Shown here in pieces: positions 1 through 7,765 of a stretch of 10,812 nucleotides of DNA. The DNA lies in contig MU266862.1 of the NCBI GenBank assembly GCA_021014945.1, forward strand, positions 1 through 10,812, written 5' to 3'. The stretch is from Leucogyrophana mollusca (taxonomy: Eukaryota; Basidiomycota; Agaricomycetes; Boletales). The translations under genes and the position numbers were made by a program. The notes beneath the pieces were generated by a model. The model was not told the DNA's origin. It ran no database searches and saw only the letters and a list, made by a program, of their open reading frames with translations. How positions within the stretch are numbered: the stretch's first letter is position 1; each line of letters starts with the position of its first letter.

Positions 1-250
1 TCAGCATGTCTGGAGAACAAACATGAGAAATGTGCCACACAATCTTTCAGTGCGAAACACAGTGAACTTTTTGTCCGATGTCCAGAATCAGAACATTGTT
101 AATTTGCTGAGTAAGACCATTGTCCAGATAATGATCTGGACACTGGTTATAGTGTTCACAATGTTTGAAGCGAGAACATCGATTGGGCAATTTTTGATAC
201 CTCTTGACGAAACATAATGAATTTACTTTACCGTGTCTGGGTGCTGAACA
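1..250. repeat. Degenerate long inverted repeat, MITE-like remnant
   Basis: The centre is a perfect palindrome: TGTCCAGAT at 121-129, loop AATG at 130-133, ATCTGGACA at 134-142. Moving outward the arms still match in patches: AACATTGT (near 90-97) against ACAATGTT (near 157-164), then CGATGT (near 75-80) against ACATCG (near 176-181). TCAGCA at position 1 matches TGCTGA near 241-246. The motifs TGGACA/TGTCCA and GAACAT recur several times. The stretch is clearly more AT-rich than the gene that follows. A decayed miniature inverted-repeat element would look like this, but no target-site duplication or clean terminal repeat is visible, and the left end may lie outside the window. Confidence 0.4.
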
Positions 251-378
251 TTGGACAGGAAATAATCATTTAATTTTACTGTATTCCAAGATAGGATATT
301 GTGTGAATATTGTATCTTCCTTTGCCATGTTCTTTCTCATGTTCCGAGATCAGCCATCGGCCAATGCCCCCGGTGAAG

Positions 379-388
379 TATACAAATA
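379..388 (+). promoter_or_regulatory. TATA box of the 462-1658 gene
   Basis: TATACAAATA lies 74 bases upstream of the ATG at 462. With the usual 25-35 base distance to the transcription start this gives a 5' leader of about 45 bases, rich in CT and CAA. It supports the ATG at 462 over ATGs further upstream in the same open frame, such as the one at 328, which lies before the TATA box. Confidence 0.5.
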
Positions 389-461
389 CTCGATTCCACC
401 GTGTTCCTCCTTGAAATCAAACCAGCATCAACAAAGAATTCTACGTTTTTCTTTCTCCAGG

Positions 462-1658
462 ATGACCCACCTTAGCTCCGACAGCACCTCTTTCGCCGAG
501 GCCTCTCATTCCATCGACTTGGTAACGTTCAAGTTCATCAGCGGGGACGATCATCCCTTCGATATCCTCGTGAAAACACCAGTGACGCCCGACCCACCCG
601 TTTCAAACAACCCACACGATGAAAACCGGCTCGAGAACGTGAATATTCTCTGTACGTGCTCGATGAATGCATATTAACTAGCCAACCAGCAACGGACAAC
701 TCCCAATATCCTCTCGCCTCGAGAGACTCCATCCGACCTGGAGGGTGTCCTTAACTGTATCGCTCGCTTGGAGGCCGACGAGCGCGAGACTCCTGGTCAA
801 ATCTGTTCGCCTACAAGGGCTGTATCGCAGCGATTTCGAAAGCTGGCCAAGGCGACCAACTCAACGCCCGACCTTTTGACCGGGACTCTGGCTTGGAATG
901 AAACGATTTTCGCACCACCTTTCGCTACGAGACTCCCCAGTGTTCCGACGTGTCCCGACGATGCTTTCGATCTCGCAGAGGCGGAGATTCTTACCCTGGC
1001 GGCCACATGCAAAGCCGACTGGAGCGAGTGGGACGACAGGATGGCCGCGACAGATATAATACGGATGACCCCGTCAACGTCTTCTGTAGGGGACTTTATG
1101 GATGCAAGAGGCCATATCACGCCCATCCCTTCTCTTGAAGCCAAACTTCTTGCCCTCAAGAACGCACAGAATCTGGCCGACAAGAAGGCAGAGATCGGAA
1201 TCCCGCGGCATTCCTCGTGGTTCCTCCGGTCATCTAAAACTGGCCACTCTCGCAAACAAGTCCGCTGTAGTCGCAGAATGCGTCCTGCTTTCGAGAGCTT
1301 AGAGGCGCGGACCGTGTCTATCATTCAAAGCCTCCCCCACAGCTACTCGGTCGAGAGTTTCGATTTTTCCCAGCACGGGGCCGTGCCAGGCGCAGACGAC
1401 GAGCAGGATCCATCGTTTAACTGCTCAATAGTCTCGACACCCACCTCCGACAACACTCCTGTATACGACGGTTTATTTGACTCCCCCTCGCCAGCCTGGT
1501 CACTCCACAGGGTTACGAAGTACGGTCCCCTTGGAACGATTGCCAAGTATGCTCGCGATGGACGCGATTTCGTGACCTCGAAGGCCTCTTCCTTAGGATC
1601 GATGCTAACTGATGCAGACGATGTCTTCCCTGGCGGCTTGGTTCCCGAAACACGCTAG
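462..1658 (+). CDS. Unrecognised Ser/Thr/Pro-rich protein, 381 aa, two exons
   Basis: Proposed exons are 462-638 and 690-1658, joined in phase 0 across a 51-nt intron (donor GTGAAT, branch-like TTAAC at 674-678, acceptor ACCAG). Without splicing, the first frame stops at 677. The second exon stays open for 322 codons and ends in TAG. I recognise no domain. No signal peptide or membrane helix is visible. Composition is rich in Ser, Thr, Pro and Asp, suggesting extensive disorder. A basic patch around residues 245-270 (HSRKQVRCSRRMR) lies between more acidic parts. One helical-looking stretch (SLEAKLLALKNAQNLADKKA) could form a short coiled coil. The start is chosen because it is the first ATG after a TATA box. 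The gene is convergent with the secreted-protein gene, with 232 bases between stops. A lineage-specific basidiomycete protein is the safest description; an extra unnoticed intron in the long exon is possible. Confidence 0.6.
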
Positions 1659-1890
1659 AACGATTTTCTCGAGGTGGTTCATCTTATTTCCATCACATTC
1701 TCGGACTGCATCCGCATCTCTTTGTACAGCCGGGACCCGCTCTACCAGCCACTCTTTTAAATTCATGACTGCGTGTATGTGATACACCCTCTCCACCGCG
1801 AAATACAATGTCAAGGCAGGTATCTTAATTCGGTACAATATGGCTGAAAAATGCAACCACACAGGAACACTTGTCCTACTAGTAACCCTA

Positions 1891-2363
1891 TCAAGGCAGA
1901 CACACTTGGAACGCCTTCGTGTTGCGCAAAGCTGTATTTGTAGCGTCCATCCCCTGAGTTCCATAGAAGGTCTCTGTGTAGCAGAACGATGAAGTGTTAA
2001 TCGCCACACTCAACACCGACAGGCTCCCTATCGAAGGGACAGCTCACCGATTTTCTTTTTACATTGCGTGTCGCTGAACATGACGAGGTATTCCTTCTGA
2101 CCAGCGAATGCGGTGTACATGAACGACTCGATGTGGCCGCTGTACGTGGGTCCGGGCACGGTGCAGGGCCCGCACTTGTGGCTGCCATAGAACGTGTCAG
2201 CCCATACGCGCCCCGGGGGGTTGGTAGAGTGATCACAGTCGGTGGCGGGGTAGAGGCCGACAGCATATTGGAAGTAGGGGTAATCGCTCTGTTTGGCGGG
2301 GGAGCATTTTGCGCTGGCAAGGGTGGCAGCGGCGAGCGCAAGCAGGGCTGGTTTGGTGAGCAT
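1891..2363 (-). CDS. Small secreted cysteine-rich protein, 132 aa, two exons
   Basis: Exon 1 is 2363-2048 and exon 2 is 1973-1891. The 74-nt intron (2047-1974) has donor GTGAGC, branch-like GATTAAC and acceptor ACACAG. Residues 1-18 (MLTKPALLALAAATLASA) are a typical signal peptide, probably cut before Lys19. The mature part is about 114 residues with six cysteines: Cys20, 43, 64, 67 (a CGPC pair), 101 and 130. The last cysteine appears only in the spliced form, giving an even number suitable for three disulfides. The unspliced frame runs six residues past the donor and stops, leaving five cysteines, which argues for splicing. The mature region is rich in Tyr, Gly and Pro and has no membrane segment. 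Role unknown: such proteins include effectors, cell-wall proteins and antimicrobial proteins, and none can be picked from the sequence. Confidence 0.75.
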
Positions 2364-2449
2364 CGTGTTTATATCTTCTCTCTGATACAGAGTGAGCGTA
2401 GGTGAGCGTGCTCAAGGGTGAGGAAAAGGTGTTCTGGGTGAGGAGTGTC

Positions 2450-2457
2450 ATTAAATA
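2450..2457 (-). promoter_or_regulatory. TATA box of the secreted-protein gene
   Basis: On the minus strand this reads TATTTAAT, about 90 bases upstream of the ATG at 2363. The intervening leader is rich in CT and CAC, as expected for a fungal 5' untranslated region. Confidence 0.5.
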
Positions 2458-3280
2458 CTTATTGATATTGAGGTACTGGACTGAGTACTAGTGTCTGTCA
2501 CTGAGTGGGTTCAGGAACACCGACGATTATGGGGGTGACCCTCGGTACCTCTGAGAGTCACTGCCTCCGGCTGCCTCCACATGATACGACCATTCTGAAG
2601 CGGAAGGGTTGTTCAAGAGCCCCCTGGGTCGGACTGGCTGGAGAGTTTTATAAGTTTGATTTTGCTTCCGGGCGCGCTGATGCTTGCCGATATTGCGCGT
2701 CCAAGGGTTTGACTCCGACGGTGCGACTCAAGACCGAAATCATAGCACGATGTAGCGGTGGGAGGCCGGTCAAGAGGCAAAATCTCAGGTAGATGTTCAA
2801 GAGATTTCCGAGCTGGTCTACTCGAGAGATCAGCTGTGATGAAGGACCATTCTGAGGGCTACAGTTGTCTCTTTGCAAGTCATGGAGATGCAAAAGGGGT
2901 TTTTGAACACTGTAGATTTTCTGTTCATTCCTGCTGTGGGTTAAGTACCTTGCATGCAACCCTGGTCATCCGACTGGGCTTCTGTCCCATGCCCACCCGG
3001 AATGCCATCTGAATGGTTGTTAAGCTGTGCTTATGTCACGCTAGTTCCACGCTGGTTGCCAACTTGGCGGAACTGGCAGCATGTCACGCTCTGGTCCCAG
3101 TTGCTACCATACAAACAGGGATAGTAAGTAATCTGGGGCACAAAGTACAATTGGAGAATGGGCGGATGGTTGGATTATTAAACGTGAGGGTAACATCCGA
3201 GTCGAGGGCGTCAGCTTGAGTGTGAGGGTGCGTGTAAGTATGTAGTTAAATTAAGCAAGAAAACAGAGTCGTGCAAAATG
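2458..3280. other. Intergenic stretch, no gene supported
   Basis: Short frames occur on both strands (for example 2505-2792 + and 2648-2959 -), but none has a recognisable motif, a convincing start context or in-phase splice partners. Small-scale structure is present: ATGTCACGCT occurs at 3033-3042 and again at 3081-3090, and the near-palindrome GCCAACTTGGC lies between them at 3058-3068. A decayed gene or transposon fragment cannot be excluded. I see no RNA gene here. Confidence 0.5.
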
Positions 3281-3303
3281 TCCATCCATCCATCCATCCA
3301 TCA
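3281..3303. repeat. TCCA tetranucleotide microsatellite
   Basis: Five and a half perfect copies of TCCA, followed by further imperfect TCCATC/TCCGCC units to about 3320. It lies just beyond the stop codon of the MARVEL-type gene, in its probable 3' untranslated region. Likely length-polymorphic between strains. Confidence 0.9.
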
Positions 3304-3360
3304 TCCGTTGGTCCATCCGCCCGCCGAGGCAATCCATCATAACACTAACACAGGACGATC

Positions 3361-4594
3361 TCACCGGTAGCCCTGATAAGACTCGTAACTCGGTGGACTT
3401 GGGTTCGCGGTAGCAGGCGCGAGCGAAGCGCGTACGGCGGCGTACGGGTCTGCGTATTGCATCGTCCGACTTACACGCGGTGGCTCGGGAGCGGGCGCAG
3501 CACCCGGAGAGGCGAAACTACTGACAGGTCTGGAGGAAGCAGGTGCGGGCGCGTATGCTGGCGATACACCTCCAAATCCACTAGGCGCAGGGTCCGAAAA
3601 CGCGCCGTATGCGTCCATGCTCTGGCGTGGCGCGGCGGGGGGTGACTGAGTAGAGGGCTGCCAGTTGGCCCATGTTTGTGATGGTTGGGTGGTACGGTTA
3701 GAGTCGGCAAATGGCGAAGATGCTGCGTTGTCATTGTAGGTGGACTGGCGGGGCGGGTCGGAAGAGTATGTGGATTGGCGGGGGGCTGTGGTGGCGGGGT
3801 TTGGGACAGCTTGGTATGGAGAGGAAGGTGTCGTGGGATCTTCGTCAAGCTCCTCGCCTTCTTCGATGTCGGGGTGGGTGAAGGGGGGATCGCGTTGGCG
3901 GGAGCGTGAGTGGGATGTGAGGTTCCCCGCGCGCCAGTCCATTATAAGGAGGATGAAGGAGGCGAGCCAGAACCCTGTGCAAGGTCAACAGGGTTTTCTG
4001 AACAACCAAGAGCCAAAGACTCACCGAATGCCAGCCAAAAGAATATTGAGCCTGCCTTTTTGGTACTGCACCAGCCAGGGAGGGCATTCGTGAAGTCGTC
4101 TCCGAGTTCTTTCGCGTGTGGGTCATTGGAGGCGTTTTTGCAACCTGGTTCTGTCCATGCAGATATGGTCACGATGAAACTAGAGTGCGGCGATTAGCGA
4201 GTAGGATGAGTGAATTGTGGGAATGGAGACGGACGCGATGAGGAGGCTAAGGGTTGATCCTGCGCCGGTTAGGATAAAGCCTACGCGGACTTCTTTAAGG
4301 GCGCGTGCGACACGCGCGAACTTGTCGTATTTCTCGTATACGACAGGGACGAACATCATGAAGAGGGAGAGGAAAATGCCGGATACGGACACGAAGATCG
4401 CGAATCCGGACAGGCCAGCTGGATTGGGATTGTGAGTGGAATGGATATACAAAAGAAATGGAGATATCAAGCTCACAAGGACCAATTTTCCACTTTGCCT
4501 GGAAGGAGGCTACGCTTGCGAAGCAGGCCATTGCAAGGAAGTTGAAGAATATCTGGGAAATGTGGAATATAATGGCGGGTTTTGATATTATCAT
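3361..4594 (-). CDS. MARVEL-type four-helix membrane protein with disordered tail, 356 aa
   Basis: Exons in order of translation: 4594-4477, 4418-4235, 4179-4025, 3974-3361. The introns are 58, 55 and 50 nt, with donors GTGAGC, GTCCGT and GTGAGT and acceptors CCAG, CTAG and ACAG. All junctions keep frame. Four hydrophobic helices lie at roughly 10-30, 43-65, 86-110 and 142-165. The loop between helices 3 and 4 carries Cys114 and Cys138 in the pattern WTEPGC and PGWCSTKKAG, as I remember from fungal MARVEL-like proteins. Residues 170-356 are hydrophilic and rich in Pro, Ser, Ala and Gln, with an acidic patch (DIEEGEELDEDP) and repeated PRQS motifs, so probably a disordered cytosolic tail. The family organises membrane domains and traffic; no precise role can be given. 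The start at 4594 is uncertain: it directly follows a perfect-looking splice acceptor, and upstream exons can be joined in frame to give about 429 residues (see the entry at 4607-4943). Confidence 0.82.
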
Positions 4595-4606
4595 CTGCAA
4601 ACGGTG

Positions 4607-4943
4607 TTAGTGATATTGGATATGAATATATATTAAAAGGAGAACCGCAAGCCATACGACCCATAGGAGAGGGACGAAAAGGAGGAAGACCAGCGTGCCA
4701 GCCGAGTCCATCCACACATCAAAGAAACAAGAGACACAATTACGTAAAACACCAACTTCCTCAACAACTTCAAGGCGGCGACTCGCAAAAACGCAACAAC
4801 GCGAACGTCAACGGCAGCCCACTTACATCGTCTTCGTACGAGACCATTCCATTCCCTATCCCAGACCCTGGCGCAACAACCGACTTTTTCCTCTGCGGTG
4901 TCATTCGTGCAAGCCCATCCTGCAGCGTATCCATCAAAGTCAT
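4607..4943 (-). CDS. Probable tail-anchored small protein, 89 aa, or 5' exons of the MARVEL gene
   Basis: Exon 1, 4943-4827, encodes 39 residues from ATG (MTLMDTLQDGLARM, then PQRKKSVVAPGSGIGNGMVSYEDD) and ends at the consensus donor GTAAGT. Only an acceptor at 4760 (GAG) keeps phase 0 with the hydrophobic frame downstream. Exon 2, 4759-4607, encodes 50 residues, mostly a 26-residue helix (from TLVFLLFVPLLWVVWLAVLL) that ends four or five residues before the stop, as in tail-anchored proteins. A TATA box at 5001-5008 supports transcription from here. Alternative reading: a donor GTATGG at 4657 and the acceptor at 4595 remove 63 nt including the stop and join this frame in phase 0 to the MARVEL ATG, giving a 429-residue protein. 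No family recognised. The GAG acceptor is weak, so the middle of the model is the least certain part. Confidence 0.5.
4625..4638 (-). promoter_or_regulatory. TATA-like element upstream of the MARVEL ATG
   Basis: TTTAATATATATTC on the minus strand lies about 40 bases before the ATG at 4594. It could be an independent core promoter for the MARVEL gene with a very short leader. It could equally be the AT-rich interior of the 63-nt intron that joins the upstream exons to it. Confidence 0.35.
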
Positions 4944-5000
4944 CGTGGAGTGAGGGTTCGTAAGAGAAGAGAGCGTTAAAAGTGCAAAGATGTGTGCGAG

Positions 5001-5008
5001 AAATATAA
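5001..5008 (-). promoter_or_regulatory. TATA box of the tail-anchored gene
   Basis: TTATATTT on the minus strand, about 58 bases upstream of the ATG at 4943, with a CT-rich leader (CGCTCTCTTCTCTTACG) between. This shows transcription probably starts upstream of the tail-anchor exons, whichever gene they belong to. Confidence 0.5.
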
Positions 5009-5649
5009 GGAATTATTCGTTTGTGCACAGCTATTGTGCGCAGCAGGTCGGGGAAGGAGAACGGGAACTGTGATTGTGTGAGTTCGCTGTTCACGACTGC
5101 GAGTCCGCATCGCAATCCTCTTGGAGACTGTCACATGACACACAGCTTATGTCATCTCTCTCAGCCACTTCTGCCGTGTCGTCACACCGCCCACCCACAG
5201 GTTACTTGTTCAGTCACCGGCTCCTGAGCCTGTGACTGCTTCCTTGACGATGACGCTCGCCGATCACTAATTGATCTTGCCCGACCACTTCCAAACGGTA
5301 AATCGACTTCCGGATTCTTCTCCAATCATACTGGGCCCTGGTCCTTCCAGTTGACTCTATTCAGCCTGCCCAGGTGAATTTGTTGTCCAAATGGTTTCCC
5401 TTGTACTTTCCACAGGCTGCCATTCGCAAACTCTAAAACCCCACAAATGGAAGCTAGGGTAATCTTCACTTCCGCGCCGTTGATATCACCCACTCCTGAG
5501 AGCGGTATAAATGTCTTGTTCCCGCCGACCATCACTCAAATTCCAGCAATACGCCATCTGAGCACGAATGAGGCATACACCACGGCGTTTTCAGCCATTA
5601 CTCTCTCACCATCATGCACACCGCTATCCCTCATAGACGCCTACCCAGG
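5009..5649. other. Divergent promoter region with one weak short ORF
   Basis: About 640 bases between two divergently arranged TATA boxes (5001-5008, minus; 5650-5657, plus). A further plus-strand TATAAAT occurs at 5506-5512. The minus strand holds an open frame of 68 codons from an ATG at 5532 to a stop at 5326. It looks protein-like (KVQGKPFGQQIHLGRLNRV) but has no recognised family and no clear splice partners. I do not annotate it as a gene. Confidence 0.5.
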
Positions 5650-5657
5650 TATATAAT
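5650..5657 (+). promoter_or_regulatory. TATA box of the DUF6533 gene
   Basis: TATATAAT lies 57 bases upstream of the ATG at 5707 and is followed by a CT-rich stretch (CTCCTTTCCTCTTTACC) typical of fungal transcription starts. This fixes the first coding exon at 5707 even though that exon is only 33 nt. Confidence 0.6.
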
Positions 5658-5706
5658 GTCGATTACTCCTTTCCTCTTTACCTTACCACCCCACTAGACA
5701 TTTGAG

Positions 5707-7388
5707 ATGTCTCCGCCAGTTAATGCCGGCGAACAAACCGTAAGGGTGCGCGATTCGACCTTTTTATTTAACCACACATTTTCCAACGTTCCTTTTCAAT
5801 ATCCAGTATTCTAACGGTCAGTTCTAAACGTGGCTCGCTGAGCTGTTGACACTCATCCAGCACTTCTCTTCAGTCGCAGGATTAGCCGTGCTAGTGTGTA
5901 CCAGCCTTCCCCATCCAACGGTCTCTAAGCACTGTTTTTGGTCATCAGATATTCGACTACTGCATTACCCTCGGATCTGAGGTTGGTCGACCTCCATGTC
6001 TGTTTTGCTTCTTCTCTCCTCACGGACCCATAGATCCACTGGGTATGGGGGAAACCATGGGACATCGCGCGAACCATGTTCACTTGTACTCGATACATGA
6101 CGTTCGCTGGTACTGTTATGACTGTATACGGTAAGCCGTTCCCATTTTGTCCGTCAGAATAATATTCAATTGAGCATCAGCCGCCGTTGCATCCCGGGAG
6201 GGCGAGAATGTTCGTTTTTGCCTTCATCGACATCGATATCGAGAGTCACACTTTTTACAGTGCAGCCGTTTCAGTTCAGCTTCCAACGGTAGGCTTTCAC
6301 GGCACTATCTCCTTGCAGCTCGACATAACCAATCCGCGAAGCTATACACATCATTAGCATAGTTACTGCAGAAGGTGCATCCATAATATTATGCGACCGA
6401 AAGTCATGCTGACATTGCAGATCACTGTCTAGGCCTACTGATCCTGCGAACTTATGCATTTTGGGGTCGGAGTAAAAAATTGCTGATCGCACTGCTGATT
6501 TTCGCACCCGTAAGCACCTTGAATTCATTTCTTATATCGCTCTTTTGATGATTACGCTGCGATCCTGCAGGGTTGCATCGTCGGGGCAGTGACAATGCCA
6601 TCCTTTGTCAAGATCCCCGCACTACCCGATACTGAGTTGGAGGACAGTAAGCACAAACGGTGTTCACCTCTTTCTCCTCCACAATTAATCACCTACCCTT
6701 TTACAGCACCAGTGGGTGTAGAAAACAGCTGTATCTTCCAGACCTTCAGAGGCAGCGCACTGCAGTACGTATGGCTGGTTGTCTTTGAGCTCGGTGTGTT
6801 CTGAAATATTGACTGCTCCTATCGTGACTTCACTGACATGCTGGTTTTGACCAGTATTACTTGCTTTGACGGTAATAAAACGGTTCCGGCATTATCGATA
6901 CACCACTAGCCCTTTGATCACTGTCCTCTATCGTGACGGGATTAATTACATGGTCTGCATCATTCGTGAGTCGCTCGCACAGCTGCCCGCCCGTGGCGGG
7001 AGTTGACGCACAGTTCAAGTCGTATCAACCATCAACATCTTTGTCACTCTATTCGTCCCTGTGGGTACTCCAGTTGCCAAAGGTCGCTGAGATGTTTATT
7101 CATTCGTTTTATCCGTGTGCATTGGCCGGACAGCCCGCCTACAACGAGATAATGGACTCGTGCGTCCTTTTCATTTCAGCATCTCACACACAGTGGGGCT
7201 TGACAGCCCATAATGTCAGATTGCAGCTCGCGTTGCACAGTCTCCTCGCTTCTCGTATCCTGTTCAACCTCAGGGAGAGCTACCAGCGGCCCCCCGAACA
7301 GGTGTTGCCAGTGGATGTCCTTGTGTTCCGGAGCTCTCGCGTGACTCATCGGTCGTTCGAGTCGAGTTCGGTTGAATCGGGTGAATAA
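5707..7388 (+). CDS. DUF6533 seven-helix membrane protein, 291 aa, 15 exons
   Basis: Exons: 5707-5739, 5807-5816, 5874-5893, 5949-5981, 6034-6130, 6181-6209, 6261-6288, 6342-6374, 6433-6509, 6571-6646, 6707-6793, 6855-6965, 7014-7060, 7134-7159, 7220-7388 (876 nt, all in phase). The N-terminal DUF6533 region is about residues 15-64, with VAGLAVLIFDYCITLGSE, then WVWGKPWDIARTMF and TRYMTFAGTVMTVY. Later family-like blocks are CSRFSSASNAIHIISIVTAEG split over three exons, LLILRTYAFWGR, SPLITVLYRDGINY and LHSLLASRILFNLRES. About seven hydrophobic segments lie at 14-31, 46-66, 84-105, 110-128, 163-182, 203-227 and 232-250. The C-terminal 40 residues are polar, Ser/Arg-rich and probably cytosolic. 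The family resembles receptors but has no proven function. Short exons were placed by frame plus remembered family pattern, so the 10-nt exon and intron 13 (73 nt, no clear branch point) are the least certain. AATAAA overlaps the stop codon. Confidence 0.9.
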
Positions 7389-7765
7389 ATGGTATTCAGA
7401 ATACGATGTGTTCATTTGGTAGGGTGGCAGAGAAGCTGTAGATTGATTCCAAGCGAGTTCCGGGGTAAAAACATTAATGATGAGAGCGTCGTGTAGCTTT
7501 TAAAAGCTTGCCTAGCCGCAGTCGCAAGCGTTTGAATGAGGGTGAGATGAAGACGTGTAAACTACCATGAAAAGTTAATATACGGCATATAAAGCACAGC
7601 ATGTGTGCACCCCGTTTTAAAATACTCGCATACGGGTTTTGTGAAAACGAACAAAATGCCAGTCTCGCGGGGAGACATAGAAAATAAATCATAAAGACTG
7701 TGCAGGACGTCAGGCCGTCAGGCCCCAGGGGGTAAGCCGAAGACACCCAAAGGCAATCTCAAATT
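7389..7765. other. Convergent intergenic region
   Basis: 377 bases between the stop codons of the DUF6533 gene and the permease gene. No gene supported. It is AT-rich and contains the perfect 14-base palindrome AGCTTTTAAAAGCT at 7495-7508 and a short direct repeat CGTCAGGC at about 7709-7724. Both transcripts presumably end here, but I cannot assign cleavage sites. Confidence 0.6.

Noticed and set aside
797..1324. Minus-strand frame of 175 codons opposite the 462-1658 gene
   Set aside because: No motif, no promoter-like element for that strand, and the plus strand has a TATA box, a start and an in-phase intron.
3471..3848. Minus-strand frame rich in Pro, His and Thr
   Set aside because: It is an alternative frame of the low-complexity Pro/Ser-rich MARVEL tail. 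The correct frame continues from helix 4 through an in-phase splice.
5741..5775. TTCGA-containing stretch resembling a tRNA T-loop
   Set aside because: No matching acceptor stem, D-arm or anticodon arm could be built around it; it lies in intron 1 of the DUF6533 gene.
6933..7388. Single open frame of 151 codons on the plus strand
   Set aside because: Only its last part is coding. The frame reads through introns of the DUF6533 gene (7061-7133 and 7160-7219) and is out of frame with the coding exon at 7014-7060.
7495..7508. Perfect palindrome AGCTTTTAAAAGCT considered as a terminator
   Set aside because: Fungal polymerase II termination does not use such hairpins, and a 14-base AT-rich palindrome is not strong evidence for anything else.
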